From an uncultured Bacteroidia bacterium (GTDB lineage Bacteria > Bacteroidota > Bacteroidia > Bacteroidales > UBA932): 64,000 nucleotides of DNA. Each line of letters begins with the position of its first letter. Positions within the stretch are counted from its first letter, which is position 1. The notes beneath the pieces were generated by a model, which did no database searches, had not been told where the DNA came from, and saw only the letters and a list, made by a program, of their open reading frames with translations. The stretch is taken from the NCBI GenBank assembly GCA_902797035.1, contig CADBRH010000035.1, positions 62,001 through 126,000 on the forward strand, in the 5' to 3' direction. Positions 1-8,096 of the stretch are shown in pieces. A program made the translations under genes and the position numbers.

Positions 1-241
1 CCGCCTGCCTTCCGACTCCGGCCGCGCCGATGGTGTTGGCGATAGTGTTAAGGGAAAGGATGGCCGCGAGAGGCTTCTCCGTGTCCGTCTTGTAATCGAG
101 GAACTTGCCGGCGGGCTTGTACCCCTGCTCCTTCCTCATGGTTATGAAAGAAAGAGGGGTCGACATGAGAGTCGCCTCCAGTATCGAGCACAGGAAGGAT
201 ATGACGAGGGTTCCGAGAAGGAATGTGAGCAGCAATGCCAT
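1..241 (-). CDS. CNNM/DUF21 family membrane protein, N-terminal fragment
   Basis: Only the first 80 codons lie in the window; the gene runs off the left edge. The reading frame from the ATG at 241 gives a hydrophobic N-terminus followed by a segment typical of the DUF21/CNNM transmembrane domain of CorC/HlyC-type proteins: a small residue-rich helix containing LEATLMS, then a charged stretch (TMRKEQGYKPAGK), then LAAILSLNTIANTIGAAGVG. Family members are inner-membrane proteins linked to divalent cation efflux or resistance. A TATATTCG box lies 18 bases upstream, so it probably has its own promoter, separate from the TonB receptor gene upstream. The family call is fairly firm, but the substrate is unknown. 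Confidence 0.7.
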   Translation of the reverse strand, partial: MALLLTFLLGTLVISFLCSILEATLMSTPLSFITMRKEQGYKPAGKFLDYKTDTEKPLAAILSLNTIANTIGAAGVGRQA

Positions 242-258
242 ATTCACCGATTAACACG

Positions 259-266
259 CGAATATA
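259..266 (-). promoter_or_regulatory. -7 promoter box TATATTCG for the DUF21 gene
   Basis: TATATTCG on the minus strand fits the Bacteroidota -7 pattern TAnnTTTG with C at position 7. It sits 18 bases before the ATG at 241. No convincing -33 TTTG was found. Confidence 0.4.
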
Positions 267-299
267 ACATTAATTAAAGGAATGTCCCAATGATAAATG

Positions 300-2687
300 T
301 CAGAACTTTATGGATATCCCTCCCGTCACGTTCCTTCCGGCCATGGGGATGAAGCCGATCTGGTAATAGCGGTTCGAGTCGGGATGGTTGTACCCGTCCA
401 AGATCGATGAATATACCCAGCCGCTTGTGGCGCTCCTGGCGTTAAACACGTTGCCCATCGAGAAGGTCAGCTTGAGCTCCTTCACCAGCGACCTCGGCAG
501 GCTCATAGTGTAGGATAGGCTGATATCTGAGAACGAGTACGCTGGAAGGGAGCGGTCCTTGTTCCCGGTGTTGTCCAGAAATTGCCTTGAGACATAATTG
601 GTGTGCCATACGGCGTCGAAGCAGGATTTATGGAAGCGCGCGAACCCGTTCAGGATCGTCGAGGGCGAGAACGCCAGCGGGGCGTCTTCATAATGGATCG
701 GACGGAATGAGTCGTCCCAATCGACGCTGGCCATCTCGGTGAAGTCCTTGAGCTTGTTCACACTCAAGGCGGCGTTGCCCTCAAGGGTCAGGAACGGAAA
801 CGCTTTCACGGCCGCCGTCAGCTCGGCTCCGGCCCTATATGAGTCCTTGATGTTCGTTGTGAGCGACTCCCCTATCTCGCTCAACTCGCCTGTCTGGACA
901 AGCTGGCTGTCATAGTCCATGTAATAGAGGTTCACCCCGGCCTGGAAACCATCAGTGGCATAGTTGTATCCAACCTCGTAATCCATTACCATCTCGTGAG
1001 TCGGGAACGGATACTTGTAGTTGTCCGTGAAGTTATCTCTCTGCGGCTCCCGATGGCTGACGGCGGCAGAGGCGTAGGCGTGACCGGCGCCCTTCACCCA
1101 ACTGATCCCGAGCTTCGGGTTAAAGAATCCGTACCTCTCGTCAATGTCCAGAGGCTGGTTATGCCAGGCCCCACCCTCGTCATAGAACTTGTCATTGATC
1201 CCGCCTGTCCTGTAGTGGACATGGCGGTACTGGACATCCCCGAAAGCCCTCCAGGCGGGGGTGAAAGAATATGTCGCCTTCAGGTAGACGCTACCGTCAA
1301 TTTTTGTGGCGTCGGAGTCGTAGTATTTGTAATGGCCTTCCGAGAGGTAGGTGTCGGACATGCCCTGGTCCTTGATGTAGGTCAGGTAACCATAGTGGTC
1401 GCCCTTGAACTCCTGGACTGAGAACCCAAAGGTCACATCCCAGGAATCATCTGAATATCTGACACTTCCGACAGTCCCGTAAGTGTCCTGGCTTAGCCCT
1501 TTCCGTCGGACGAAATCAGTCTTTTTCACGCCCGGGTAATTCAAGCCGAACTTCTTGGGTTTGTTGTCCGGACGGAACTCCTCGTAATAGCCGTGGCCGC
1601 CCGTGTAATGGAGGGACAGGTTGGCGTCCCAGTTCTCACCAAGGTCGAAAGCGGCCGAAAGAATATTGTGATCTTGCCAGAAATTATCTGTAGTCCTCGG
1701 CCACAGGCTCCCGTCCCTCATGGAATACCGCTCGGTCACATACCCATCCGCGTTCTTCAGGAACAGGCCGTCCGTGCCTTTGGACAATCTCTCGTAGAGG
1801 CTGTTATACCGGCCGAGGCCGGAGTCATACATATCTTTATAAGTCTTGATCCCCGTCGATGCCGTGTAGGACCATGACCCGTCGTCGTAGCAGCCGTCCA
1901 TAAGGGAATAGTCACCATCACCCGCTGTCACCCCGTTCCAAGCCTGCCCGGTCCTCTCGAAATTGCCTATATTCCTGTATTTCAATATGAAGCCATTCCC
2001 GAGCCAGGTCAGGCCGCCATACCATGATCCGGAGTTTCCGGCCGTGCCGTGGATGTACCCGTCGGTGCCGGTCGTGTGGAATACCAAGTCCGCCGATAGA
2101 CGCTTACCGAGAAGGCCCGTGGATACGGAAATACCTGTATGATAAGTGTTGAAACTGCCGTAAGAGGCGTCCAGCGTGACGCCCGGCTCGAAGGACACGG
2201 TCTTGGTTCTAAGGGCCACACTACCACCGAAGGCGCCGTCTCCGTTGGTCGAGGTCCCGACTCCCCTCTGGATCTGGACACTCTCAAGGAAAGAGGAATA
2301 GCTGTTCATATTGGCCCAGAAGACAGACTGGTCCTCGGGGGAATTCAGAGGCACGCCGTCGATGGTCACATTGATCCTGGAATCCCCCGCCCCGCGGATC
2401 CTCATGTATGTGGTCCCGGTGCCGACACCGTTCTCGCTCCAGGAAAGCACACCGGGCGTGTTAGAGAGCAGGAAGGGAATCTCCTTCCCACTGTTTGAGA
2501 AGTCCTTCAGGGCAGATCTGTCCACGTTGGAGACAGCGAAAGGCGCGTCTTTCGGGGCCCTCACCGCTTGGACCATGGACGCCTCGAGAGCCTCGACCCT
2601 TGTCGTGTCGGAATATTCCTGGGCCATCAGAATCGTGGCCGGTAAGGTCAAAGCGGCTAGGGCCGCCGATAAAAACAAAGCTCGCAT
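300..2687 (-). CDS. TonB-dependent outer-membrane receptor, probably for thiamin
   Basis: This 795-residue protein has a signal peptide (cleavage near residue 22, after ILMA), a plug domain at about residues 45-160 (VTIDGVPLN, VQIQRGVGTSTNGDGAFGG) and a long beta-barrel ending in a terminal phenylalanine (GGISIKF). It lacks the N-terminal carboxypeptidase-like domain of SusC proteins, so it resembles a small-molecule receptor rather than a glycan receptor. The leader carries a TPP riboswitch. In Bacteroides, TPP-regulated TonB receptors import thiamin across the outer membrane, so thiamin or TPP is the inferred substrate. No PnuT-type inner-membrane transporter or thiamin pyrophosphokinase follows it here: the next gene downstream is a DUF21 protein. 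The start codon lies within a hairpin with the leader. The receptor family is certain; the substrate rests on the riboswitch. Confidence 0.9.
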   Translation of the reverse strand: MRALFLSAALAALTLPATILMAQEYSDTTRVEALEASMVQAVRAPKDAPFAVSNVDRSALKDFSNSGKEIPFLLSNTPGVLSWSENGVGTGTTYMRIRGAGDSRINVTIDGVPLNSPEDQSVFWANMNSYSSFLESVQIQRGVGTSTNGDGAFGGSVALRTKTVSFEPGVTLDASYGSFNTYHTGISVSTGLLGKRLSADLVFHTTGTDGYIHGTAGNSGSWYGGLTWLGNGFILKYRNIGNFERTGQAWNGVTAGDGDYSLMDGCYDDGSWSYTASTGIKTYKDMYDSGLGRYNSLYERLSKGTDGLFLKNADGYVTERYSMRDGSLWPRTTDNFWQDHNILSAAFDLGENWDANLSLHYTGGHGYYEEFRPDNKPKKFGLNYPGVKKTDFVRRKGLSQDTYGTVGSVRYSDDSWDVTFGFSVQEFKGDHYGYLTYIKDQGMSDTYLSEGHYKYYDSDATKIDGSVYLKATYSFTPAWRAFGDVQYRHVHYRTGGINDKFYDEGGAWHNQPLDIDERYGFFNPKLGISWVKGAGHAYASAAVSHREPQRDNFTDNYKYPFPTHEMVMDYEVGYNYATDGFQAGVNLYYMDYDSQLVQTGELSEIGESLTTNIKDSYRAGAELTAAVKAFPFLTLEGNAALSVNKLKDFTEMASVDWDDSFRPIHYEDAPLAFSPSTILNGFARFHKSCFDAVWHTNYVSRQFLDNTGNKDRSLPAYSFSDISLSYTMSLPRSLVKELKLTFSMGNVFNARSATSGWVYSSILDGYNHPDSNRYYQIGFIPMAGRNVTGGISIKF

Positions 2688-2736
2688 AACACTTAATGAT
2701 CATGCGAGGGAACGCCTTGAAGGCGCGGTTGAGATT
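2681..2736 (-). promoter_or_regulatory. Riboswitch expression platform with start-codon hairpin
   Basis: The sequence CTCGCAT (2702-2708) is perfectly complementary to ATGCGAG (2681-2687), which contains the receptor start codon, so a 7-bp hairpin with a 14-base loop can hide the start. Further upstream, ATCTCAACCG (2726-2735) is perfectly complementary to CGGTTGAGAT inside the aptamer (2783-2792). A TTCCCT segment near 2707-2712 can also pair with the conserved AGGGAA at the aptamer 3' end. These mutually exclusive pairings look like an aptamer/anti-aptamer switch acting on translation initiation. The pairings are seen; the switching order is inferred. Confidence 0.6.
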
Positions 2737-2822
2737 ACGCTTCCCTACGGCGGCATCACCCGCGTCAGGTTCAATGGGTATGATCTCAACCGGACGGGTC
2801 AATGTCCGGTACCCCCGCTATT
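2735..2822 (-). ncRNA. TPP riboswitch (THI element) aptamer
   Basis: Read on the minus strand, the leader of the TonB receptor contains the diagnostic THI-box segments in order: a GGGGGTACC start, a CCGGAC/GTCCGG stem (2790-2810), TTGAGA, ATACCCA, GAACCTGA, and GATGCCGCCGTAGGGAA at the 3' side. These match the conserved core of bacterial TPP aptamers (family RF00059). The aptamer lies about 48 bases before the ATG at 2687. The downstream leader can pair with the aptamer core and with the start codon, which suggests translational control. Boundaries are approximate because the P1 helix is short and partly ambiguous. Confidence 0.93.
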
Positions 2823-2828
2823 TCTTCG

Positions 2829-2836
2829 CTAATATA
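2829..2836 (-). promoter_or_regulatory. Possible -7 box TATATTAG before the riboswitch
   Basis: TATATTAG lies a few bases before the aptamer and differs by one base from the TATATTCG boxes found at other starts in this window. It would place the transcript start near 2822. No clear -33 element was found. Confidence 0.3.
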
Positions 2837-2837
2837 G

Positions 2838-3611
2838 TTATTTTTTCTCTACAAGCTCGACCTCATACAGTCGTTTCCAATATTTCCCGGTCAGGTAAAT
2901 CTTCTTAGTGGCTGGGTCGTAAGCTATCCCGTTAAGGACATCGGTGTACTCGTCACGGAGATGCCTGGGCAGGAGACCGGTGCAATCGACAGTCGCCTCC
3001 ACCTCCCCGGAAGACGGGTTTATGATCAGTATCATGTCGGTCATGTAGACGTTCGCCCAAATCTTCCCGTTTATCCACTCGAGCTCGTTGAGTTGGTTGA
3101 TGGGCCTACCATTCAGTTTGACAGTCAACGACTTCTCTTGACGGAAATTCTTATCCATCCAGTATAGTCTCGCGGAGCCGTCGCTCGCTATGAGGCTCTT
3201 CCCGTCCGTGGTGAGCCCCCAGCCCTCACGGGGATAGCTGTAGGTCCGCTTATACTCGAAGGTCTTGGCGTCATAAACAAAAGCCACCTTGTTCTGCCAA
3301 GTGAGAATGAATATGTCGCCGTCCAGCACGATTGAGCCCTCGACGAAATACTTTGTGTCGAAATCCAGCTTTCTCAACGCCTTTCCGGTCTGTAGATCGA
3401 CTAGTCTCAAAGTCGACTCGCCTTTCTGGCCCGTGGTCTCAATCATCTTGTCACCCTGGAAGAAAAGCCCCTGAGTGTACGACATCTCGTCGTGAGGGTA
3501 TTCCTTCACGACCTTCACCTTATACTGCCTGACCTTGCCCTGGGCGCAGGAAGACGCGACGAGAGTGATCATCGCGAGCAAGGCCAACTTAATGTGTCCG
3601 AATCGAATCAT
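2838..3611 (-). CDS. Glutaminyl-peptide cyclotransferase, plant-type, lipoprotein
   Basis: This 257-residue protein belongs to the beta-propeller glutamine cyclotransferase family (PF05096), which converts N-terminal glutamine of peptides to pyroglutamate. A lipoprotein signal ends in ASSC with Cys22. Family signatures follow: PHDEMSYTQGLFF, ETTGQKGEST, VEGSIVLDG, EGWGLTTDGKSLIASDG, INQLNELEWINGKIWANVY and DVLNGIAYDP near the C-terminus. The length matches the family. The enzyme would act on peptides in the periplasm or at the cell surface, which suits a peptide-using gut or oral bacterium. It is transcribed away from the RNase P RNA gene. The TPP riboswitch begins just past its stop codon, so the TonB receptor downstream is probably controlled separately. 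Confidence 0.88.
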   Translation of the reverse strand: MIRFGHIKLALLAMITLVASSCAQGKVRQYKVKVVKEYPHDEMSYTQGLFFQGDKMIETTGQKGESTLRLVDLQTGKALRKLDFDTKYFVEGSIVLDGDIFILTWQNKVAFVYDAKTFEYKRTYSYPREGWGLTTDGKSLIASDGSARLYWMDKNFRQEKSLTVKLNGRPINQLNELEWINGKIWANVYMTDMILIINPSSGEVEATVDCTGLLPRHLRDEYTDVLNGIAYDPATKKIYLTGKYWKRLYEVELVEKK

Positions 3612-3655
3612 ACCGCTAAAATACTACAAAGAGAGACGCTTTCCAAACCTTTTCG

Positions 3656-3663
3656 TATATTCG
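3656..3663 (+). promoter_or_regulatory. -7 promoter box TATATTCG of rnpB
   Basis: TATATTCG ends 10 bases before the first paired base of the RNase P RNA (3674), the correct place for a Bacteroidota -7 element. The same octamer precedes nusB and the DUF21 gene. Confidence 0.5.
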
Positions 3664-3673
3664 CGCCCAAACA

Positions 3674-3987
3674 GGTGGGGCGATCCGTCGCGCCCTGTGG
3701 CTCCGGCCACGGGTGAGGAAAGTCCGGACAGGGCAGGGCACCCTGCTGGGGAAATCCCAGATGGGAGTGATCTCATAACGCCGTAACAGAAAACAACCGC
3801 CTGAGGGCAAGGGTGAAAACGCGAGGTAAGAGCTCACGACGACCGGCCGGTGACGGCCGGCGGGTACGGCGCCAGGGCCTGCAAGACCAAATATACTGGC
3901 AGATGAGGGCTGCCCGCCCGATGCCAGGGGGTAGGTCGCGAAGATAAATGACGGATTTAAAAACAGAAACCGGCTTACGGCCCCACC
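3674..3987 (+). ncRNA. rnpB: RNase P RNA, bacterial class A
   Basis: This is the catalytic RNA of RNase P, which trims the 5' end of tRNA precursors. The terminal helix P1 is visible as GGTGGGGC (3674-3681) pairing with GCCCCACC (3980-3987). Between them are the conserved segments GAGGAAAGTCCGGAC, ACAGGGCAGGGCACC, AAGGGTGAAA, GGTAAGAGCTCAC, GGTAGGTCGCG, GATAAATGACGG and ACAGAAACCGGCTTAC, in the normal order. It is preceded by a TATATTCG box and followed at once by a T-rich run. The 3' end lies 4 bases from the stop codon of glpC on the other strand, so the two transcripts converge. Confidence 0.97.
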
Positions 3988-3996
3988 TTTTTTATT
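3988..3996 (+). terminator. T-rich run after rnpB
   Basis: A run of T with one A directly follows the P1 helix of RNase P RNA. P1 plus this run could itself act as an intrinsic terminator. It overlaps the last codons of glpC on the minus strand. Confidence 0.4.
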
Positions 3997-5227
3997 TGTT
4001 CGACGCCGCTGTAGCCTCAAAATCAAGAGCTTGGGCGATCACAAGGATAGGATTCAGCGTCTGATAGCCTGTGCACATCTCGATCTGCCACTTGCATGTC
4101 TCGCACTCGCAGCACACGAAATCAGGAGCGACGGATCTGATATTCTCGAACAAAGGGCGGCCGATCTCCATAGAAAAGGCGTGGTTCTCTTTCTTGAAGC
4201 CATATGTGCCGGCCATCCCGCAACAATTGCTGTCCAGAGTGGTCAGGGAGACTCCAGGAATCATCCCGAGCAACGCTTTTGTGAATATCCCCCAACCCAG
4301 TTTCTCGTTATGGCATGGAACATGGTAGGCTATCCTGGCCCGGTAGTCATCTTTAAAGACAAGCTTTACCTCGCCTGAATCCACAAGCCCGAAAAGGAAT
4401 TTCTCGACTAGGGTCACACTATCCCTGACAGCGGAATTATCGACTTCCAGAACATCGGGATACTCGTCCCTCATTGTGAACGCGCAAGTGGAAGAGACCG
4501 CCACGACAGGCATCCCGGCTTTAACGACCTCTCCGAAAACCCTCACATTATGCTCGGCGTGGCGTTTGGCGGCGTTCCAAAGGCCGTTGGCTATCATGGC
4601 GACTCCGCAGCATTTCTCATCGATCAGCTCAACCCCGTACCCGACCGCGTTCAGGACTTTCACAAACGCGACACCCACCTCCGGGTGCTGGAACTCGGTA
4701 GAGCAGCCATGGAAAAAGGCAATCTTTTTCTTATAGCCGCCCTGGGAGCGTCTGGCCTCCTTTTCAAACCAATGGACAAAGCCCTTTCTCTGATATTTGG
4801 GGAAAGTTTTCGCCTTCTCGATGTCCATCATGACATCCATGATACCTTTGACAGGTCCCAAAGAGACGACAGCGTTAGCCAACGGCGCCACTGGCCTTGC
4901 TAATCTGCCCATGAAATCCGTGCTGGCCAAGAGCCTGTCCCTAAGGTCAGGAATCTCCCTGGAGAAACGTCTCCGGGCTGACTGGATGATATCAGCGACT
5001 TTGACCCCGGATGGGCAGGCCACCTCGCATCGCTTGCAGTTCATGCAATATTTGAGATTCTCGTCGTAGAAATACTTGTTTTTCAGACGGAGCCTCTCAC
5101 CGTCCGGACCGGCCTGTTTAGGGCCTGGATATCTCGGGTTCACGGCCACGACCGGGCAATAGGCAGTACAGATGGTGCATTTGATGCACTGCTCGAAATT
5201 ATTGGGACTGACGTTTCTCTCTTGCAT
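3992..5227 (-). CDS. glpC: Anaerobic glycerol-3-phosphate dehydrogenase subunit C
   Basis: GlpC is the iron-sulfur subunit that anchors the GlpAB dehydrogenase to the membrane and passes electrons to menaquinone. The 411-residue protein has two [4Fe-4S] motifs near the N-terminus: C14-C17-C20-C24 and C61-C64-C67-C71. Two CCG-type (heterodisulfide reductase-like) domains follow, with HGCSTEF, EKCCGVA, HVPCHNE and NCCGMAGTYGFK. Length and domain order match E. coli GlpC. It is the last gene of a glpA-glpB-glpC run, 2 bases after glpB, and of a much longer co-directional train. Its 3' end abuts rnpB on the opposite strand. Confidence 0.95.
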   Translation of the reverse strand: MQERNVSPNNFEQCIKCTICTAYCPVVAVNPRYPGPKQAGPDGERLRLKNKYFYDENLKYCMNCKRCEVACPSGVKVADIIQSARRRFSREIPDLRDRLLASTDFMGRLARPVAPLANAVVSLGPVKGIMDVMMDIEKAKTFPKYQRKGFVHWFEKEARRSQGGYKKKIAFFHGCSTEFQHPEVGVAFVKVLNAVGYGVELIDEKCCGVAMIANGLWNAAKRHAEHNVRVFGEVVKAGMPVVAVSSTCAFTMRDEYPDVLEVDNSAVRDSVTLVEKFLFGLVDSGEVKLVFKDDYRARIAYHVPCHNEKLGWGIFTKALLGMIPGVSLTTLDSNCCGMAGTYGFKKENHAFSMEIGRPLFENIRSVAPDFVCCECETCKWQIEMCTGYQTLNPILVIAQALDFEATAASNK

Positions 5228-5229
5228 GG

Positions 5230-6501
5230 CTATTGTCCTGAAATAACACTGTCAGCCACACTCATGGCTGTGAGGATAGCGACTCCGGCCCCGCTGCCCT
5301 CGTAAAGGGAATTGCAGCCGCCGACCTCGGAACCGGCCACATATAGGTTCTCCAATACCCCGCCGTTCCTGAAAGGCCTGAAAGAATCATCGCATCTAAC
5401 CCCTATCCCGGCGAAACCCTGTGGGGAAAAGAAATCCTCGTCACACAATGAGTGAGAATCTCCCGGACTGTCAACATCAAGTCCGAAAACCGGCTCGGCG
5501 AATTTGTCAGGCGACGCGTCCAGTCCCTTCCCGAAAAGGCCTCCGCTCGCGAGTACGAAATTGTCAGCCCTCAACTCGATCGAGCCAAGATTGGCGGTGT
5601 GGATAGCCGTGACTCTATTACCTTCAAAAAGAGGATTGATAGCGATATCACCCGAGAGAAAAGTCCCGCCAAGAGACTCAAACGTCTTTTTCAGTCTCAT
5701 CTGGACTCCTATACCCGGGACAGAAGGAGGCATAGTGCCGACGAACATCACTTCAGCCGGAATCATCTCACCGAGCCATCGGGTGATGATCCGGTCGCCG
5801 AGCCCGAAAACGTCGGGAAGAATCACTAGGTCCTCCCCTCCCCGGAGTTCCTTGACCTTGGCGCCGAATTCCTTCCAATTCTTTTCCTTGTTCATTATCC
5901 GGGCGATCCCGACCGATCTCATCTCGGTCGGATTCTTTCTCAGACTCTCAACATCATCGAGAATAACCCTCTCCACCCGGCAGTCAACACCTTTATTCCC
6001 AAGGCCTTCGGCGATGAAACTAGTATTAAAATCAAGAAATCCGGAAAAGTTGACTATTAACGCTTTCTTCCAATTTACCTTATCTTTTGATGGAAGTAAA
6101 GTGACACCCTCCATCGCTAGCCATGCCGGCTTGAAAGTCCCCATCGGAGTCAAGCGGTACCCATTAGCGGGGAAACCTCCATCGCCCTGGACAGGTGCGG
6201 GATGAAGACCGATCCCGCAAGAATCAAAGAAGCCGACAGTCGTTGAGGAATATTCGGCGACTTTGTCCACCCCGATCTTCGAATACGGGTGATTGGCAGG
6301 AAGGAATGACAGTGACTTGAGCGGCTCATGGACCTCGGTGCCGTCAGGCAATCTGGAAAGGAGCCCGAAAGCGCCCGAAGAGAAATGAAGGGCGTTCTGT
6401 CCGGCGGACACAATGAGGCAGTCCTGTCCCGATTTCCTCAACTGTATCCCGCAAACAAGCGAGGCGAGGCCGCCACCTATCAGTATTGTGTCGAATCTCA
6501 T
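5230..6501 (-). CDS. glpB: Anaerobic glycerol-3-phosphate dehydrogenase subunit B
   Basis: GlpB is the second flavin-type subunit of the anaerobic G3P dehydrogenase. The 423-residue protein opens with a Rossmann dinucleotide-binding signature, TILIGGGLASLVCGIQL, and ends with AGSEVGGCNSLYEGSGAGVA, both characteristic of the family. It overlaps the end of glpA by 4 bases (ATGA) and is followed by glpC after 2 bases, so the three subunits are translationally coupled. The complex oxidises sn-glycerol-3-phosphate to dihydroxyacetone phosphate under anaerobic conditions. The assignment is firm from sequence and context. Confidence 0.95.
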   Translation of the reverse strand: MRFDTILIGGGLASLVCGIQLRKSGQDCLIVSAGQNALHFSSGAFGLLSRLPDGTEVHEPLKSLSFLPANHPYSKIGVDKVAEYSSTTVGFFDSCGIGLHPAPVQGDGGFPANGYRLTPMGTFKPAWLAMEGVTLLPSKDKVNWKKALIVNFSGFLDFNTSFIAEGLGNKGVDCRVERVILDDVESLRKNPTEMRSVGIARIMNKEKNWKEFGAKVKELRGGEDLVILPDVFGLGDRIITRWLGEMIPAEVMFVGTMPPSVPGIGVQMRLKKTFESLGGTFLSGDIAINPLFEGNRVTAIHTANLGSIELRADNFVLASGGLFGKGLDASPDKFAEPVFGLDVDSPGDSHSLCDEDFFSPQGFAGIGVRCDDSFRPFRNGGVLENLYVAGSEVGGCNSLYEGSGAGVAILTAMSVADSVISGQ

Positions 6502-8096
6502 GCGTCTTTGTTTAATCCAAGCACCTCATTATATACCCACTGCGTGTAGATGCTCTCACGCAAAGTCTCTCCCCACGCGACAGGGAACATTCCTTTCCAT
6601 CTCTCATTCATGAAGGATTTCAAGTCAGCCCTGGCCTTAGAGGCGCGGCAACCAGCTTTGGCCAGACGTCCGGCCGCCCTGCAGGCGCACAACTCACCCT
6701 GGCAGGGACCCATCCCGACACGAGTACGCCGGCGGAGATCCACAAGATTCCCCACTTCAAGATGCTCGATCGCGGCGTCAACCTCGGCGACCGTGACTTC
6801 CTCGCATTCGCACACGACACCGCTTTTCTCGTCGTCGAAATCCAGATTCGCGGCTTTGGAACCTATTCTACCTACAGACGCCTTCTGGGCCGTCGTCGGG
6901 AATTCCCAGATCTTCCTGGCAATCTCCTCCAAGCCTCCGCCCTCCGACCCAGGCAACGGTTTCCTCGCGGTCTCGCAAGGGGCCTCAACACCAAGCTTAC
7001 GGCATACCGTGTCTGTGGCCATCTCGGCCATCAACCTGTATGTCATCAGCTTTCCTCCCGTGATACTTACGAAACCCTTTACCCCGTCCCTTGTCTCGTG
7101 ATCGAGACATACAATCCCGCGGCTGATATTCCTGCCCGTGGGATCGTTGTCAGCGGATACGAGAGGACGGACTCCGGCATATCCCCGGAGAATCCGCGTG
7201 TGTGCCAGGCAAGGGGCGAGTTTGGCTCCCTCAGTAAGTAGAAGGGCGACTTCCTCCGGAGTGACTTTCATGTTATCACATTCCTCGTAAGGCACTCTGG
7301 TCGAAGTGGTTCCGATAATACAAACAGTGTCGCCAGGAACCAGGATGTCGGCGTTGGCGGGCTTGCGGCAACGGTTGATGACCATGCCGTTTACCCGGTG
7401 GGCGAATATCAGTAGAGCCCCTTTGGCGGGGAACATCCCGATGTTGACACCAGCCATCCCGGCGATCTTATGTCCCCATATTCCACCGGCGTTGACCACG
7501 ATTCTGGAATGGTATTCAGAGACTGTCCCGGTGTCCCTGTCGAGCGCTTTGACTCCTGTCACGGTGTCTCCGGACATGATCAGGCCCACGACCTCGTTCC
7601 GTACAAGCACTTTAGCCCCGCGCAGTTTGGCGTCGACCATATTCGCCGCGCAAAGCCTGAAAGGATCAACGCATCCGTCAGGAACCCTGACCGCGCCGAT
7701 AATGTCCGGATTGACAGAGGGCTCGAGCCTCACAGCTTCTTTCGGGTCCAGGACCTCAGCCTTTATCCCGGCTTCCTCGCAAGCCTTCACGAAGGTGTCC
7801 TGATATGCGAGGTCATCCTCGGGAAGGGTGATAAAGAGACCTGAAGTGTCGTCGACGCAATGCCTGGCGACTTTCTTCAAAATCATATTCTCCTTGATGC
7901 ACTCTGTGGCGGATTCCTTGTCCGTGACAGCGTAACGGGCACCGCTGTGAAGCAAGCCATGATTCCTGCCGGTGGCGCCGGTGGCGATGTCGTCACGCTC
8001 GATTAGCAGGACTCTCAGGCCCCTCAGCGCGCAATCCCTCGCTGTGCCGGCTCCGGTGATGCCACCACCGACAATTATCACGTCGAATTCTTCCAT
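6498..8096 (-). CDS. glpA: Anaerobic glycerol-3-phosphate dehydrogenase subunit A
   Basis: This is the catalytic FAD subunit (532 residues). The N-terminal FAD motif is VIIVGGGITGAGTARDCALR, followed by GATGRNHGLLHSGARYAV, typical of GlpA/GlpD. The C-terminal part carries a BFD-like [2Fe-2S] domain (CECEEVT, then GPCQGELCACR), which marks GlpA rather than aerobic GlpD. Its ATG shares one base with the stop codon of the preceding DUF6340-like gene (TGATG), so it is coupled to the housekeeping train upstream. No glpK, glpF or glpT is found in the window. Confidence 0.96.
   Translation of the reverse strand: MEEFDVIIVGGGITGAGTARDCALRGLRVLLIERDDIATGATGRNHGLLHSGARYAVTDKESATECIKENMILKKVARHCVDDTSGLFITLPEDDLAYQDTFVKACEEAGIKAEVLDPKEAVRLEPSVNPDIIGAVRVPDGCVDPFRLCAANMVDAKLRGAKVLVRNEVVGLIMSGDTVTGVKALDRDTGTVSEYHSRIVVNAGGIWGHKIAGMAGVNIGMFPAKGALLIFAHRVNGMVINRCRKPANADILVPGDTVCIIGTTSTRVPYEECDNMKVTPEEVALLLTEGAKLAPCLAHTRILRGYAGVRPLVSADNDPTGRNISRGIVCLDHETRDGVKGFVSITGGKLMTYRLMAEMATDTVCRKLGVEAPCETARKPLPGSEGGGLEEIARKIWEFPTTAQKASVGRIGSKAANLDFDDEKSGVVCECEEVTVAEVDAAIEHLEVGNLVDLRRRTRVGMGPCQGELCACRAAGRLAKAGCRASKARADLKSFMNERWKGMFPVAWGETLRESIYTQWVYNEVLGLNKDA

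Noticed and set aside
3616..4026. A 136-codon open frame on the minus strand across 3.6-4.0 kb
   Set aside because: The region is the RNase P RNA gene on the plus strand, shown by the P1 helix and conserved core.
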